Origin: Bradyrhizobium retamae
GTDB taxonomy: Bacteria > Pseudomonadota > Alphaproteobacteria > Rhizobiales > Xanthobacteraceae
Direction of reading: 5' to 3'
Length of the DNA stretch: 64,000 nt
Assembly: GCF_001440415.1 (NCBI RefSeq)
Contig: NZ_LLYA01000112.1
Coordinates: 248,001 to 312,000, forward strand
Shown here: positions 37,401 to 44,155 of the stretch, one piece after another
How the letters are laid out: each line of letters opens with the position of its first letter
How positions within the stretch are numbered: position 1 is the stretch's first letter
Program-made: the position numbers and the translations under genes
The notes under the pieces: model-generated
Databases searched by the model: none
What the model was told of the DNA's origin: nothing
The model's input: the letters and a program-made list of their open reading frames with translations, nothing else

Positions 37401-38171
37401 GTCATTCGCGATGGCTCCCATGAACGACCCCAGGTCGCCGGACTTCGCTGCCTCATTCCAGTTATCCCGGCCTCGCGTGCCAGCGGGAGAAAGGGGGATT
37501 TCCCCGATCCGCTTATTGATCAGGCCGACTTGCTGTTGAAAGTACGCCGCCGCCTGTTGCTCATCGGTGCCGGTCAACGTCGCATAGCGCGAGGTCAGGA
37601 AGCGCGTTCCGGCGTTGAGCAGATCGATAGGGTTGGCGATCGGCTTGTTCGCGATCACGCTGCCATCAGCGCCACGGATCGCGGTTTGATCGGACAAGAT
37701 GTCGCTGAAACCGCGCATCTGATCCTGCGCGCGCTCCGCTGCCGAGTTGGCGAGGAACTGATTATAGGACTGCGGAACACGCCGGACGCCACGGCTAAAG
37801 GCGTTCTGGCCCGCGCCGATCGCGGTTTCCCACCAGGACAGCCCCGAGAGATCGTCCTTGGCGACGACAGCGTTCTCGGGGTTGCGCAGCCATGCCGCCA
37901 GACGCGGCGAGGATGTCAGGATCGTACGATTTTTCTCGCGCTCGATCGCCTGTTGAAAGGTGCTGCGATATTCCTGCACCATCGGCGCGGGCGGGACCGG
38001 GAGCCCAGTCGTCTTGCCGAATTCGTTCGCAAGGTTCAGGTCGCCCGCGAATTCGTCAGGCGAAGTGGTCGCGCTGTCGAGCACGACCTGAGCGGAGGCG
38101 GCCTGCTGCTCGGCCTGCTGCTGCTGGCGCTTGGCTTCCCATGCCTGATAATCGATGAGCGTGCTAGACAT
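31455..38171 (-). CDS. giant phage-type polyvalent protein with HExxH motif (2238 residues)
   Basis: Start taken at ATG 38171 (MSSTLIDYQAWEAKRQQQQA), overlapping the upstream gene by 8 bases. The N-terminus is Gln/Ala-rich and helical, followed by a long helical region with amphipathic stretches. A zinc-peptidase-like motif follows, MLHESGHYFLTVM (His 881, Glu 882, His 885). There are further long coiled-coil-like segments and a late LFSTLGSYMFAKANVAYERG. A hydrophobic segment (LLFSVEALVGAAASAAAGAVFG, about 2090-2120) precedes an acidic DDGDDDENSA stretch. This composition resembles the large polyvalent proteins that phages and conjugative elements package and inject with their DNA, and giant internal virion proteins of podoviruses. 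The family link is from memory; no domain was confirmed by search. It is the largest gene of the element, 37 percent of its length. Confidence 0.82.
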   Translation of the reverse strand: MSSTLIDYQAWEAKRQQQQAEQQAASAQVVLDSATTSPDEFAGDLNLANEFGKTTGLPVPPAPMVQEYRSTFQQAIEREKNRTILTSSPRLAAWLRNPENAVVAKDDLSGLSWWETAIGAGQNAFSRGVRRVPQSYNQFLANSAAERAQDQMRGFSDILSDQTAIRGADGSVIANKPIANPIDLLNAGTRFLTSRYATLTGTDEQQAAAYFQQQVGLINKRIGEIPLSPAGTRGRDNWNEAAKSGDLGSFMGAIANDFGSFSAFLGETAAESLPSLAAVLGVTAVTRSPAAGATFMGVNSAVTEKGSAPAEFFKEKGIDIATPEGAGKAISDPALMREAIKRGDARGLVIGLMDGLSGGVAGKMLVQSHAGNMILQTITQAAMGAAGEAGGQVAAGQQISLGDILLEGFAEFATAPVEVAGMGGGRVMEAARKAKDAGDRRALFEELSGQAQSSILRTRMPEKFRQFVEAATANGPVENVYVPAGQFVEYFQGIGVDPYALVDELEGVSRDDLDAAIAGGGDLQIPTATYAAKIAGSEHDAFLMDNMRFDPEQFTAVEAAEFNARSRDAMEEAWQVAENVRQYEEEFRSYEQEIYDTMVSRLRSAGRSTDVATTEATLYPAFYRVMAERSGMTTKEFMQRYPLPQVQGAIPEGMQLRDVDALNRTLAEARSRKTVKDNRQTLLEFIDAHGGINDPGGELKARNAETVSRGKGKKSLKLARGGAVAGMRDMFGGGKKHGADEVARAAIDAGFMSDDPAVNEYKTALAEGREVPDITRSLFDAIDRELRGDAQYSSQQQANPAIAEGEALDSIEQYLSGLGVSLDDDDATIKQAIQQAQAGAAYGQSSDPGPRGSIQFPAAGVGNGDTVIRLFQSADLSTMLHESGHYFLTVMRDLATRGETGAAADYATVKDWWRANAADVAKDAVRVKPDVKVTAEDVQAVIDNGSTGNVKKDAAIDVGMQEQWARAFEGYLMDGKAPSVELRSAFEKFRAWLISVYRRLSGLNVTVSDDIRAVFDRMIASDDEIAKATAETGDAGPVFATAESMGLTDEQYAAFLKLRDQAQDEAKARLLRETMAPIKRQQEKWFKEERKTVRAEVEREVNAFPMFRALEWMGNRRWLGDLPPETLSDMRLSRADLVATYGEGVLKTLPRGKQTIYAVEGGVHPDDAAALFGFSSGDEMIKALEKAPKRNDAIEAETDRVMRDRHGDALNDGAIEAEALDAVHTDKRGMWIAAELKAVVEVSGAGQAMTMKEARATARQTIGRMRTRDAMNANRFLAAERKAADEAARLGATLAREKIWLDNARRKIGTAARAAVRGEGSPGAVAGAIEANNAKFETSIASYTVPDREVIGKDGQARIIKGGDRSATSLGYNDLVAKLIDAKRRQLLNHALYSEASKAADEVERAENYVGRLNGKSSRDAIAGAGRRDNAQFDYLGAIDELLERYDFRKVSGAAEQRRGSLTAFVAGMIAAGRENELAIPESVMRDALSRPYKTIAMDELRGVVDSLKNLEHIAKRWNDLIDATNQRNFNATVDAIADGIDKHLPKRPPGRVRTEAEQLRNLASSYLNSVLNATTLLREIDGFKDQGDAYQAMKAPIDAAQNRLIVRKQDAATALEGLYSVYNKDERRQMATRMFLPELGQSLSKWELIALGLNTGNEGNRSRLTKQPGDVNPHKYTDDQINHILANRLTAKDADFIQSVWDYVGSFKGDIAARERRVTGVEPGWVEASPVVIGGKQLAGGYYPIKYDARLSSVTADRETVDIAQSLIAGKFGKAQTKNGHTKERTAVGVGPVSLDMGVMHKHVNQVIYDLEMSEPVANAWRLIQDGRVRGALENAGRSADFDALQAWLKDAAEGELGATTAVGSAMMALRSNFTAAKLGLNLTNALQQISGVTQSFVVVGKKDMAVGIAKTVRDPAAAAGAAVTKSPFMATRQTTFNKDMNAFLDSSASGATPSRWKEFKKDYWGPAAFWLMQKVQWHFADVPTWIAGYEQGLRKFGGDEARAVAHADGLVKRAQGSGLFTDRSAIERGSLGTMTRQNEFVKLFSTLGSYMFAKANVAYERGKKAQHVFAESGASQASALEAASLAADMVLLFSVEALVGAAASAAAGAVFGGGDDGDDDENSALWLAKKTALSVIGTLPFVRDMASVAQGYGAGGAYGSITGDLAKPVWTIGKAVGAVDSEFSRSDAKALSNALGATTGFPSVMTNRVIDALARQSNGEQVSPLEYAFGKFGKGR

Positions 38172-38484
38172 GAAGTTGACCTTTCGACGGGAATTTGAGG
38201 TAGTAGCCCTGGGCGTATCCCGCATTCGGGATCGCGATGCCGACACGCTTTAAGCGCTTGCGCAGATGGCAAAGAGAGAATTTGAAATCATCGTAGGTAT
38301 GGGCCTTGACGTCGGTAGCGCGATCCATTGCCGCGATGATCGCCTCCGTTGACACGGGGTGCCCTTTCCCCTTCCAGACAGCGCCGAGCATGCGAGCTTG
38401 CAGCGCCGGAATGCGAAGGATATCCACCACCATATCCACGGTGGGTTCAGACACGGCCTGACTGCAACACGGGCACGGGATCAC
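38164..38484 (-). CDS. winged-helix (OmpR-C-like) DNA-binding protein with Cys cluster
   Basis: 106 residues: an N-terminal CPCC pair, then ILRIPALQARMLGAVWKGKG and KFSLCHLRKRLKRVGIAI followed by YAQGYYLKF. That is the helix-turn-wing pattern of transcriptional-regulator C-terminal domains. It starts inside the end of the next-upstream gene (ATGA) and overlaps the giant gene's start, so it sits within the late operon. Confidence 0.65.
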   Translation of the reverse strand: MIPCPCCSQAVSEPTVDMVVDILRIPALQARMLGAVWKGKGHPVSTEAIIAAMDRATDVKAHTYDDFKFSLCHLRKRLKRVGIAIPNAGYAQGYYLKFPSKGQLHV

Positions 38485-39101
38485 CGCCCGAAGCCCCGGC
38501 GCTTCGCCTCTGCGATCACGGCGCGAATGACCCGGATATCATTGCCGGCACCGGTCCGTTCCAGCGTGTAGGCTGTCCCTGGAGCAATCTTTTCGAGGTG
38601 CTCCATCACGAAGCGGCGGCCGAGGTCAAGATCGGCGTCCGCAATATTCTCGGCCCGACAGACCTCCAACCCTTCCGTCATGCGCTGAACGGCTTGTTCG
38701 GCGGTCGGCTCCGTGAGGCTGTTCGCTTGTAGCTCGTGAATGACGTTCACCACAGCGAACAGTTCTTTGGTGTCAGTTCCGGAAGCCATGGCGTCCGCGA
38801 TCAAGCCATCGCCAGCGGCTTCGATCGCGCGGGCCCGCTCGCCGCCGTCGCCGTCTCCGATCGCGCTCGCTGCGAAACCACCGAGAATTTCGGTCACAGC
38901 CTTTGCGTTGCTATCAACCGCGTCATCCTTGAACAGCTTCGCCGCAACGTCGTCTGGCTTTGTCGCTGCAACGGGGCCGGCAGGCGACGCAGGGCTGACG
39001 GCCTTGCTTGCGTCCGCCACCGCTGGGGCGCTGACCGCAGGCGGCTGCTGCGGCTTCGGTGCGTCGTTCGGAAAGAGCAAATGGGCGGGATCATCAGACA
39101 T
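38481..39101 (-). CDS. hypothetical element protein, Pro/Ala-rich N-terminus
   Basis: 206 residues: a low-complexity Pro/Ala/Lys-rich first 60 residues, then a helical acidic domain (VTEILGGFAASAIGDGDGGE, LIADAMASGTDTKELFAVVN). No family recognised. Position between TerS and the giant protein suggests a packaging, scaffold-like or ejection-related role; this is inference. Confidence 0.65.
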   Translation of the reverse strand: MSDDPAHLLFPNDAPKPQQPPAVSAPAVADASKAVSPASPAGPVAATKPDDVAAKLFKDDAVDSNAKAVTEILGGFAASAIGDGDGGERARAIEAAGDGLIADAMASGTDTKELFAVVNVIHELQANSLTEPTAEQAVQRMTEGLEVCRAENIADADLDLGRRFVMEHLEKIAPGTAYTLERTGAGNDIRVIRAVIAEAKRRGFGR

Positions 39102-39113
39102 AGGCTTTCTCCC

Positions 39114-39689
39114 TCAGATATCGTCGCTTTTCAAAAGGTCCGCCCACGCCTTCGCCGCTACGTCAGCGACCGCGCGCGTCTGACCATACCTATCGATCCC
39201 CGTCGTAAACGCGGTCAGCGAGGCAATCGCGAATTGCCCGAGGTTCTTCCGACCGACAACAGCATCACTGGGTGGGGCGGACGCTTCACGTAGCGCCTTC
39301 CAAATCTTGCGCTCAGTTGCGGACATTTCTGCGAACACCGCCTTGAACTGGGCGACTAGATCGTCGGCGCGGGAAGCGAGTTTCACGATTGCCGCCGCGT
39401 GATCCTGCGCGATCTCAAAATGGCGAAGGTGATAGGCGGTAACTTCCGCTTCGCTTGCCTTCATCTGCTGCTGCTCGATCGTAAGCTTTGCGCGAGCCAG
39501 CACCGACACATCGGCCGTAATCTGCCGAACGTCCGCATTGATGCGTGCGAGCGAAGCGGCGGCATCCTGGTCGCCTGCGACGGCCGGGAGTGCGAAGGAC
39601 TGCGCTTGCTGATCCAGGACCGCAAGACGCTCGCGAGCGGCTCCGATCTGCTCTTCGATTTGATCGACGGTCATCAACGGCGTATCCAT
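39114..39689 (-). CDS. coiled-coil protein (paralogue of the next gene upstream)
   Basis: 191 residues, largely helical (DQIEEQIGAARERLAVLDQQ and ARAKLTIEQQQMKASEAEVT). The C-terminal half (LVAQFKAVFAEMSATERKIW to VADVAAKAWADLL) resembles the 90-residue product at 39689, so the pair arose by duplication. TGATG coupling to that gene. Function unknown. Confidence 0.65.
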   Translation of the reverse strand: MDTPLMTVDQIEEQIGAARERLAVLDQQAQSFALPAVAGDQDAAASLARINADVRQITADVSVLARAKLTIEQQQMKASEAEVTAYHLRHFEIAQDHAAAIVKLASRADDLVAQFKAVFAEMSATERKIWKALREASAPPSDAVVGRKNLGQFAIASLTAFTTGIDRYGQTRAVADVAAKAWADLLKSDDI

Positions 39690-39961
39690 CAGATGAACTC
39701 CTTCCAGGCAGACGTTGCCAGTTCCGTCACGGTTTGCGAGTGCTCCGGCTCGTATACGAGCCCGCGTGCGTAGTGAGCGAGACGTCGCCGGCCGGAGACA
39801 GCGCCGCTTACAAACGGTGTCCCATCCTTGACGCCTTCACGGTGAAGCGCGTTCTCCTCGGCCGCGATGCTGTCCAGGATAGGGCGAAGCTGTGCGATCA
39901 GCGCGTCTGCCTGTCCAGCAAGGGCGACGATGTTCTGTGCGTGTTGCGATACGGTTGTCAT
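39689..39961 (-). CDS. small helical protein, paralogue of the 39114 product
   Basis: 90 residues: LIAQLRPILDSIAAEENALH, SGRRRLAHYARGLVYEPEHS and TVTELATSAWKEFI align with the C-terminal half of the neighbouring protein. Function unknown. Confidence 0.6.
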   Translation of the reverse strand: MTTVSQHAQNIVALAGQADALIAQLRPILDSIAAEENALHREGVKDGTPFVSGAVSGRRRLAHYARGLVYEPEHSQTVTELATSAWKEFI

Positions 39962-39973
39962 GGTGGTGTCTTT

Positions 39974-40750
39974 TCAGGTTAGAGGGTCATAGTCGGAGTT
40001 GGCGGTACCGCCGAACGACGGCCACATGACCGGCTCAGGGGTCGGCGGCATTATCGGCTTGTAGGCCGGCTTCGGCGGTGGCGCGGCAGGCTCGGCCCGC
40101 TCTGCCGGGGCAGCTTCTGACGCGGGCACGACGGTCGCGGCGGGCATGGCCGGCGGTGCTAGCAAAGCTGCTGGAGTAACCGGCGGTGCAAGCCTATCGG
40201 CATTGGCTATCGCCTTTACGCGAGCGAGGCGTTCTGCCAACTCATCGACGCCCGCGATCTTCACCTGCTCCTGGAAGGCGTTCACGCGGACATGCTTGCC
40301 GATCAGTTCCAGCCGGCGCAGTCGATCGCTCAACTTGATTTTCTTTACGTGGCCGACTTGCTTGCGATCCTCGCCCGACCCTTCGTAGAGCGCGTCAATC
40401 TCGACACCGGCAACGAGGCCTTGCCGCCAAATCTCGGGCCATTCGTCTATCGGCTTTAGATCGCCGCTCTCGTCATAGAGGTCGGCAAGATCAGCCTCGG
40501 CCTCAGCAACGAGGCGCTTGAGCACCCAGGCGGCATCAGTCTCGGTTTTCTCGGAGCGCTTGATTTTCGCCGCGTCGATCGCGGCTTTTATGCCAGGGTG
40601 ATCGAGCAAAATGTGACCCTGCTGATTTGCCGTCTTCTTCGAATAGCCGGCACGGATCGCGGCTTTGCCAGCGCACATGTCGAGCAGGTATTCCTCGACG
40701 AAGCGTCGCTGTTTGGGCGTCAGGGCCGGCATGGGTGCATCGGGTGTCAT
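39974..40750 (-). CDS. terS: terminase small subunit-like protein (TerS)
   Basis: 258 residues from ATG 40750 (MTPDAPMPALTPKQRRFVEE); an in-frame ATG at 40798 is possible. The N-terminal 60 residues are the HTH of the terminase_2 family (YLLDMCAGKAAIRAGYSKKT, HILLDHPGIKAAID). The middle gives the oligomerisation region (LADLYDESGDLKPIDEWPEI, KLSDRLRRLELIGKHVRVNA). The tail is Pro/Ala-rich. TerS selects the DNA to be packaged. No terL follows, unlike in a normal phage. Confidence 0.85.
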   Translation of the reverse strand: MTPDAPMPALTPKQRRFVEEYLLDMCAGKAAIRAGYSKKTANQQGHILLDHPGIKAAIDAAKIKRSEKTETDAAWVLKRLVAEAEADLADLYDESGDLKPIDEWPEIWRQGLVAGVEIDALYEGSGEDRKQVGHVKKIKLSDRLRRLELIGKHVRVNAFQEQVKIAGVDELAERLARVKAIANADRLAPPVTPAALLAPPAMPAATVVPASEAAPAERAEPAAPPPKPAYKPIMPPTPEPVMWPSFGGTANSDYDPLT

Positions 40751-40829
40751 CACGTCCGACGCATAGGGGCGGAATGGTTGTGGCCACCACTCGATCAAGT
40801 TTTATCAACGTCTGACGGCGCAACGGCTG

Positions 40830-41096
40830 CAACCGGTGCAGCCGGTTTTTTCCTAAGACTTGCCGTAAGCGAATGTATAGGCGCGTATATACTTGTGCAT
40901 ACGGCTGGCCTAAGGGGGATGCAGCTACTTTAATAGAATAACCGGTTGCAGTGGTTGCACTGGTTACAAGCCTGATGTCTCAAGGGATTTTCTGCAACCG
41001 GTTCACGAGGCAACCGGTTGCACCGGTGGCGGTGCAACGGGTTCGCGGAATCTGCAACCGGTCCGCAACCGGTTCAGCAGGGCGAACCGGTTGCAG
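40830..41096. repeat. iteron-like array of TGCAACCGGTTGCA-type repeats
   Basis: Seven or more AACCGGT(T) units in both orientations within 270 bases: 40831, 40940-40950, 40993-41003, 41012-41022, 41053-41062, 41065-41074 and 41085-41095, plus partial copies (GTGCAGCCGGTT, CACCGGTGG). The consensus is a palindrome. It lies between the TerS gene and the 3' end of the primase/helicase gene. Likely a replication origin or initiator-binding site of the element; otherwise a clustered operator. Confidence 0.75.
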
Positions 41097-41200
41097 CCAT
41101 CGGGCCCGTGGATAGGCGGCAACCAGCGGACCACCCGCACGAAAAAACCGGCAAGGGCTGCCCCTGCCGGTTCACGTTGCGCGCGGATCAAGCGCGGCCG

Positions 41201-42934
41201 TCACCAATGTGTTGCCGGCGGCGGATCGCCTGGGCACCACCATTCGGCTTGGTGCAAGTCGCCACGCACATAGGCCTTGACGTTCTGGCCGGCCAAATCG
41301 CGAACGCCGCCATCCTTCCGATCGAAACCGAGCCCTGCCATTGCCGCCTTTATGTGAGAGTGATGCGCCTTGTTCAGCTTGTTAATGCTCTCGGCGCTGT
41401 CGAACCCTACGAGCTTCCAGACATCTACCACCTTGATCTTGAGCGGGCCGGCCGGTATGCGGCTTCCGAGGATTTCCAACCACGGCCCAAAATCGGAAGC
41501 CTCGCGTGTGATTTCCGCAGCGGCTGATTTTAGATCGGGATCATCCAGCCATAGCGCTTCGTTCGGTTCGGCCGCGACGGCCTCGGCCCAGAGCTGATCG
41601 CGGATCGCCGCAATGCCAGCAGGATCAATCCGACTGCCCCTGACAATCCAGAAGCGGCGATTTCCGGTGAGATCGTTGAGGTAGTGGCTTTCGTTGGTTG
41701 TGCCGAAAAGGACAAATTGCCGATCCCGCGTGACGGCATAACGGCCATATGCCAGCCTCGATCGGTCCCGCGTTGTCGTGATGAACGACTTAACGCGGTT
41801 CGTGTCGCGCCGGCCCATGCCGTCAAGCTCGGGCATCTCGATAATCCATGCCCCGGACGCTTTCTCGATTGTCGTCTTGGCGTCAGCGCCAACCTCAAGC
41901 TGATCGGTGAACCAGCTTTCGTTATGGCACAGGGCACGGATGAGGGATGACTTTCCCAGGTCCTGAGCACCTTCAAGGACAAGCATGGCGTCGAACTTGC
42001 AACCGGGTTGCATCACACGACGGACAGCCGCAGAGAGAATTTTGCGGCCGAACGCCCGATTGAGCGGCGTGTCGTCAGCGCCAGCGTAGTCAATTAGCCA
42101 GGCATCAAGCCGCTCCACACCGTCCCAACGAAGGCCGGCAAGGTAGTCGCGGACCGGGTGATACGCGCGCCGCTCGCCGATCAACGCCACCGCGTCAGCG
42201 ATCTTGTCTTTTGCTGGCTCTTTGCCGTTGGCCGCATACGCGACCGTGAACCGGATTTCGGCAAGCCGCTCATCTGTCATTGGAACGACACCACCGGGGA
42301 GATGGATTTCAAGTTCGCCGGATAGGCGGTTCAGCTTTACGAGCCACTTGCGATCTATCAGCCATTGCTCAAGTTCGACGTCGAACCGTTCGACCCCGAG
42401 TATCTGACTGACCCGACCGTTAGGCGCGGCGTCCCGTTTAGACGGCACGATCTCGGTGACTAGGGCGGGCTTTGTCGCTACAGTCTGCACGAAGGGACCG
42501 GCAGGAGCCGGAGGCATGTCGGCGGCCTTCTCTGGCGCAGGCGGCTTGGGCGGCGACCACGGGCGAACGGTGTCGCGCATGAACGTGTCGAGCCGGGCCT
42601 TGTCCCAGCCGTCACGGATCGCGTCGGCGACCTGGATCACGGGCTCATCTGCTGCGACCATGACGCGCACGGTGCATTTGAGCCCGGTCAGGATGTTTGC
42701 GATCTCATCGGCTGACCTATCAGCGGCCGGCCAGATCACGACGTTGCGCCCGCGCAGCGGCGTCCAATCGGTATGCTTGACGCCTTGCGTTCCGCCCGCC
42801 CAGGACAGGACCGTCCGCGCCGTCTCCCCTGCCAGCGCGTCGCGGCCCTGCTCGGTCCCGACGACGATCACCTGCCGGGCATCGCCGAGCGTATCCAACC
42901 CGTAGAGCGGGAGAGTTTCAATAGGCGCATTCAT
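41201..42934 (-). CDS. VirE-type primase/helicase of the element
   Basis: 577 residues. The N-terminal about 120 residues look TOPRIM-like (RQVIVVGTEQGRDALAGETA, RNVVIWPAADRSADEI). The C-terminal half is the virulence-associated-E/superfamily III-like ATPase: YLAGLRWDGVERLDAWLIDY, Walker A GAQDLGKSSLIR (Lys 328), Walker B-like GAWIIEMPEL, sensor-type FVLFGTTNESHYLNDLTGNR and FWIV. Such proteins drive replication of P4- and PICI-like satellites and some prophages. The catalytic primase signature is not clear. Confidence 0.88.
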   Translation of the reverse strand: MNAPIETLPLYGLDTLGDARQVIVVGTEQGRDALAGETARTVLSWAGGTQGVKHTDWTPLRGRNVVIWPAADRSADEIANILTGLKCTVRVMVAADEPVIQVADAIRDGWDKARLDTFMRDTVRPWSPPKPPAPEKAADMPPAPAGPFVQTVATKPALVTEIVPSKRDAAPNGRVSQILGVERFDVELEQWLIDRKWLVKLNRLSGELEIHLPGGVVPMTDERLAEIRFTVAYAANGKEPAKDKIADAVALIGERRAYHPVRDYLAGLRWDGVERLDAWLIDYAGADDTPLNRAFGRKILSAAVRRVMQPGCKFDAMLVLEGAQDLGKSSLIRALCHNESWFTDQLEVGADAKTTIEKASGAWIIEMPELDGMGRRDTNRVKSFITTTRDRSRLAYGRYAVTRDRQFVLFGTTNESHYLNDLTGNRRFWIVRGSRIDPAGIAAIRDQLWAEAVAAEPNEALWLDDPDLKSAAAEITREASDFGPWLEILGSRIPAGPLKIKVVDVWKLVGFDSAESINKLNKAHHSHIKAAMAGLGFDRKDGGVRDLAGQNVKAYVRGDLHQAEWWCPGDPPPATHW

Positions 42935-42940
42935 CTTCGA

Positions 42941-43393
42941 TCATCGCCTGCAGGTAAGTCGTCGGAAGTTTCTGCGGCGCGCCGCGAGCTCTCGATGGAG
43001 CGCGTCATAACGACGGTAGACTTCTTCCTCCAAGCCGAGGCGCTGAACCACGCCAATCAAGCGCTGTTGCGTTCCTTCGTCCTCGCAGGGATGGTCAATT
43101 CCACTATACAGAAAGCGCGGCCTTCTGAGCGTGAAGAGAGGCGGGTGGCCGAACTCAACCATCGGCAGGATAACCACCGTGCCGTCTGGCCGCTTGCGAC
43201 ACAGCGGATAGAGCCGCCCGTCGAAAATCAATAGCGACCCGCCCGGTTCAGTGATCCAGCCCTTTGGGAAGAATACCCACTTATGTACTCGGTGAAGTCG
43301 CCTCGCTTTGTCCGCGATGCGCGGATCGAGCGTATCGAACGGATCGATATCGGTGACGGTCCAATCTTCGATTGAACGACAGTGCGCGTTCAT
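42941..43393 (-). CDS. hypothetical element protein
   Basis: 150 residues from ATG 43393 (MNAHCRSIEDWTVTDIDPFD). It ends 6 bases before the primase start, same strand, so it is co-transcribed. It is rich in Arg and aromatic residues (KARRLHRVHKWVFFPKGWIT, RRPRFLYSGIDHPCEDEGTQ) with a basic C-terminus. No family recognised; an accessory replication protein is a guess. Confidence 0.6.
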   Translation of the reverse strand: MNAHCRSIEDWTVTDIDPFDTLDPRIADKARRLHRVHKWVFFPKGWITEPGGSLLIFDGRLYPLCRKRPDGTVVILPMVEFGHPPLFTLRRPRFLYSGIDHPCEDEGTQQRLIGVVQRLGLEEEVYRRYDALHRELAARRRNFRRLTCRR

Positions 43394-43529
43394 TGTGTGT
43401 GCCCTTACATGGTTGCAAGGGGCGCGCCGTTGTGCGAATATCGCAACTGCCACGTAGCGATTTTCGGAAACAGACCCGCCCTCGGTGAGAAATCGCCGGG
43501 GGCTTTTCGTTGCCCTCGGCGGTTGCGGG

Positions 43530-43769
43530 TCAGGCGGCTTCGCTGGTCGAGCGCATCGGCTTGGACAAGACTGACGCCGCAAACGCATCGAGATCGATAT
43601 CTGTATAAATGGCGCGGCGTGGCCCATCCTTACGAAAGATCGGGCCGTCACCCTTCCAGGCGAGTGTTGCGAGAGTTGCAGGTGATCGGCTTATGCCGTG
43701 GCGCTCCAACAAATAGCTGGACGCCTCCCGGCGTGAAAAATATCGAACGGCATGATGCGAATTGCTCAT
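43530..43769 (-). CDS. AlpA/excisionase-like small HTH protein
   Basis: 79 residues from ATG 43769: VRYFSRREASSYLLERHGIS, SPATLATLAWKGDGPIFRK and RRAIYTDIDLDAFAASVL, the typical pattern of HTH_17/AlpA-type proteins. In P4-like and PICI elements such proteins switch on excision or early genes. First gene of the leftward operon leading to the primase. Confidence 0.75.
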   Translation of the reverse strand: MSNSHHAVRYFSRREASSYLLERHGISRSPATLATLAWKGDGPIFRKDGPRRAIYTDIDLDAFAASVLSKPMRSTSEAA

Positions 43770-43885
43770 CGGGATGTCTCCGAAAATTAAGATCGCACCG
43801 ATCATCTGCTGGGATAGTTGTTTCTTATAATTGCTATTCGATGATCAACGGTGTTCTAGAAAACAACCATCTCCGGTCATGACTG

Positions 43886-44155
43886 GTGTCGATCCCAATT
43901 CTCGACCGACCGGAGAAGAATTTGAGCCGCGCCCGACCAGCCGCCATCCCATCAGGATCATGGCCGCGCCGCATGAGCGCCGCGCTTTCAGCCGGCTATT
44001 GCGGCGAGTCCACGATAGAGGCATTCTTACAGAGGGTTGGGAAGGAATACCCCCAACCACGCGTATTGGAGGGGCGGCGGAAACTATGGCTGAGGGACGA
44101 TCTGGATGCGGCGATAGCCCCGGGCGTGCCAGGAGACATCGCAGAGGATTTGTGA
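43886..44155 (+). CDS. excisionase-like small DNA-binding protein
   Basis: 89 residues from GTG 43886 (an internal ATG at 43973 would keep the core). RRMSAALSAGYCGESTIEAF, QRVGKEYPQPRVLEGRRKLW and LRDDLDAAIA give a compact HTH like those encoded just ahead of integrases. The stop overlaps the integrase GTG (GTGA), so the two are co-translated; likely the recombination directionality factor. Confidence 0.72.
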   Translation: MSIPILDRPEKNLSRARPAAIPSGSWPRRMSAALSAGYCGESTIEAFLQRVGKEYPQPRVLEGRRKLWLRDDLDAAIAPGVPGDIAEDL

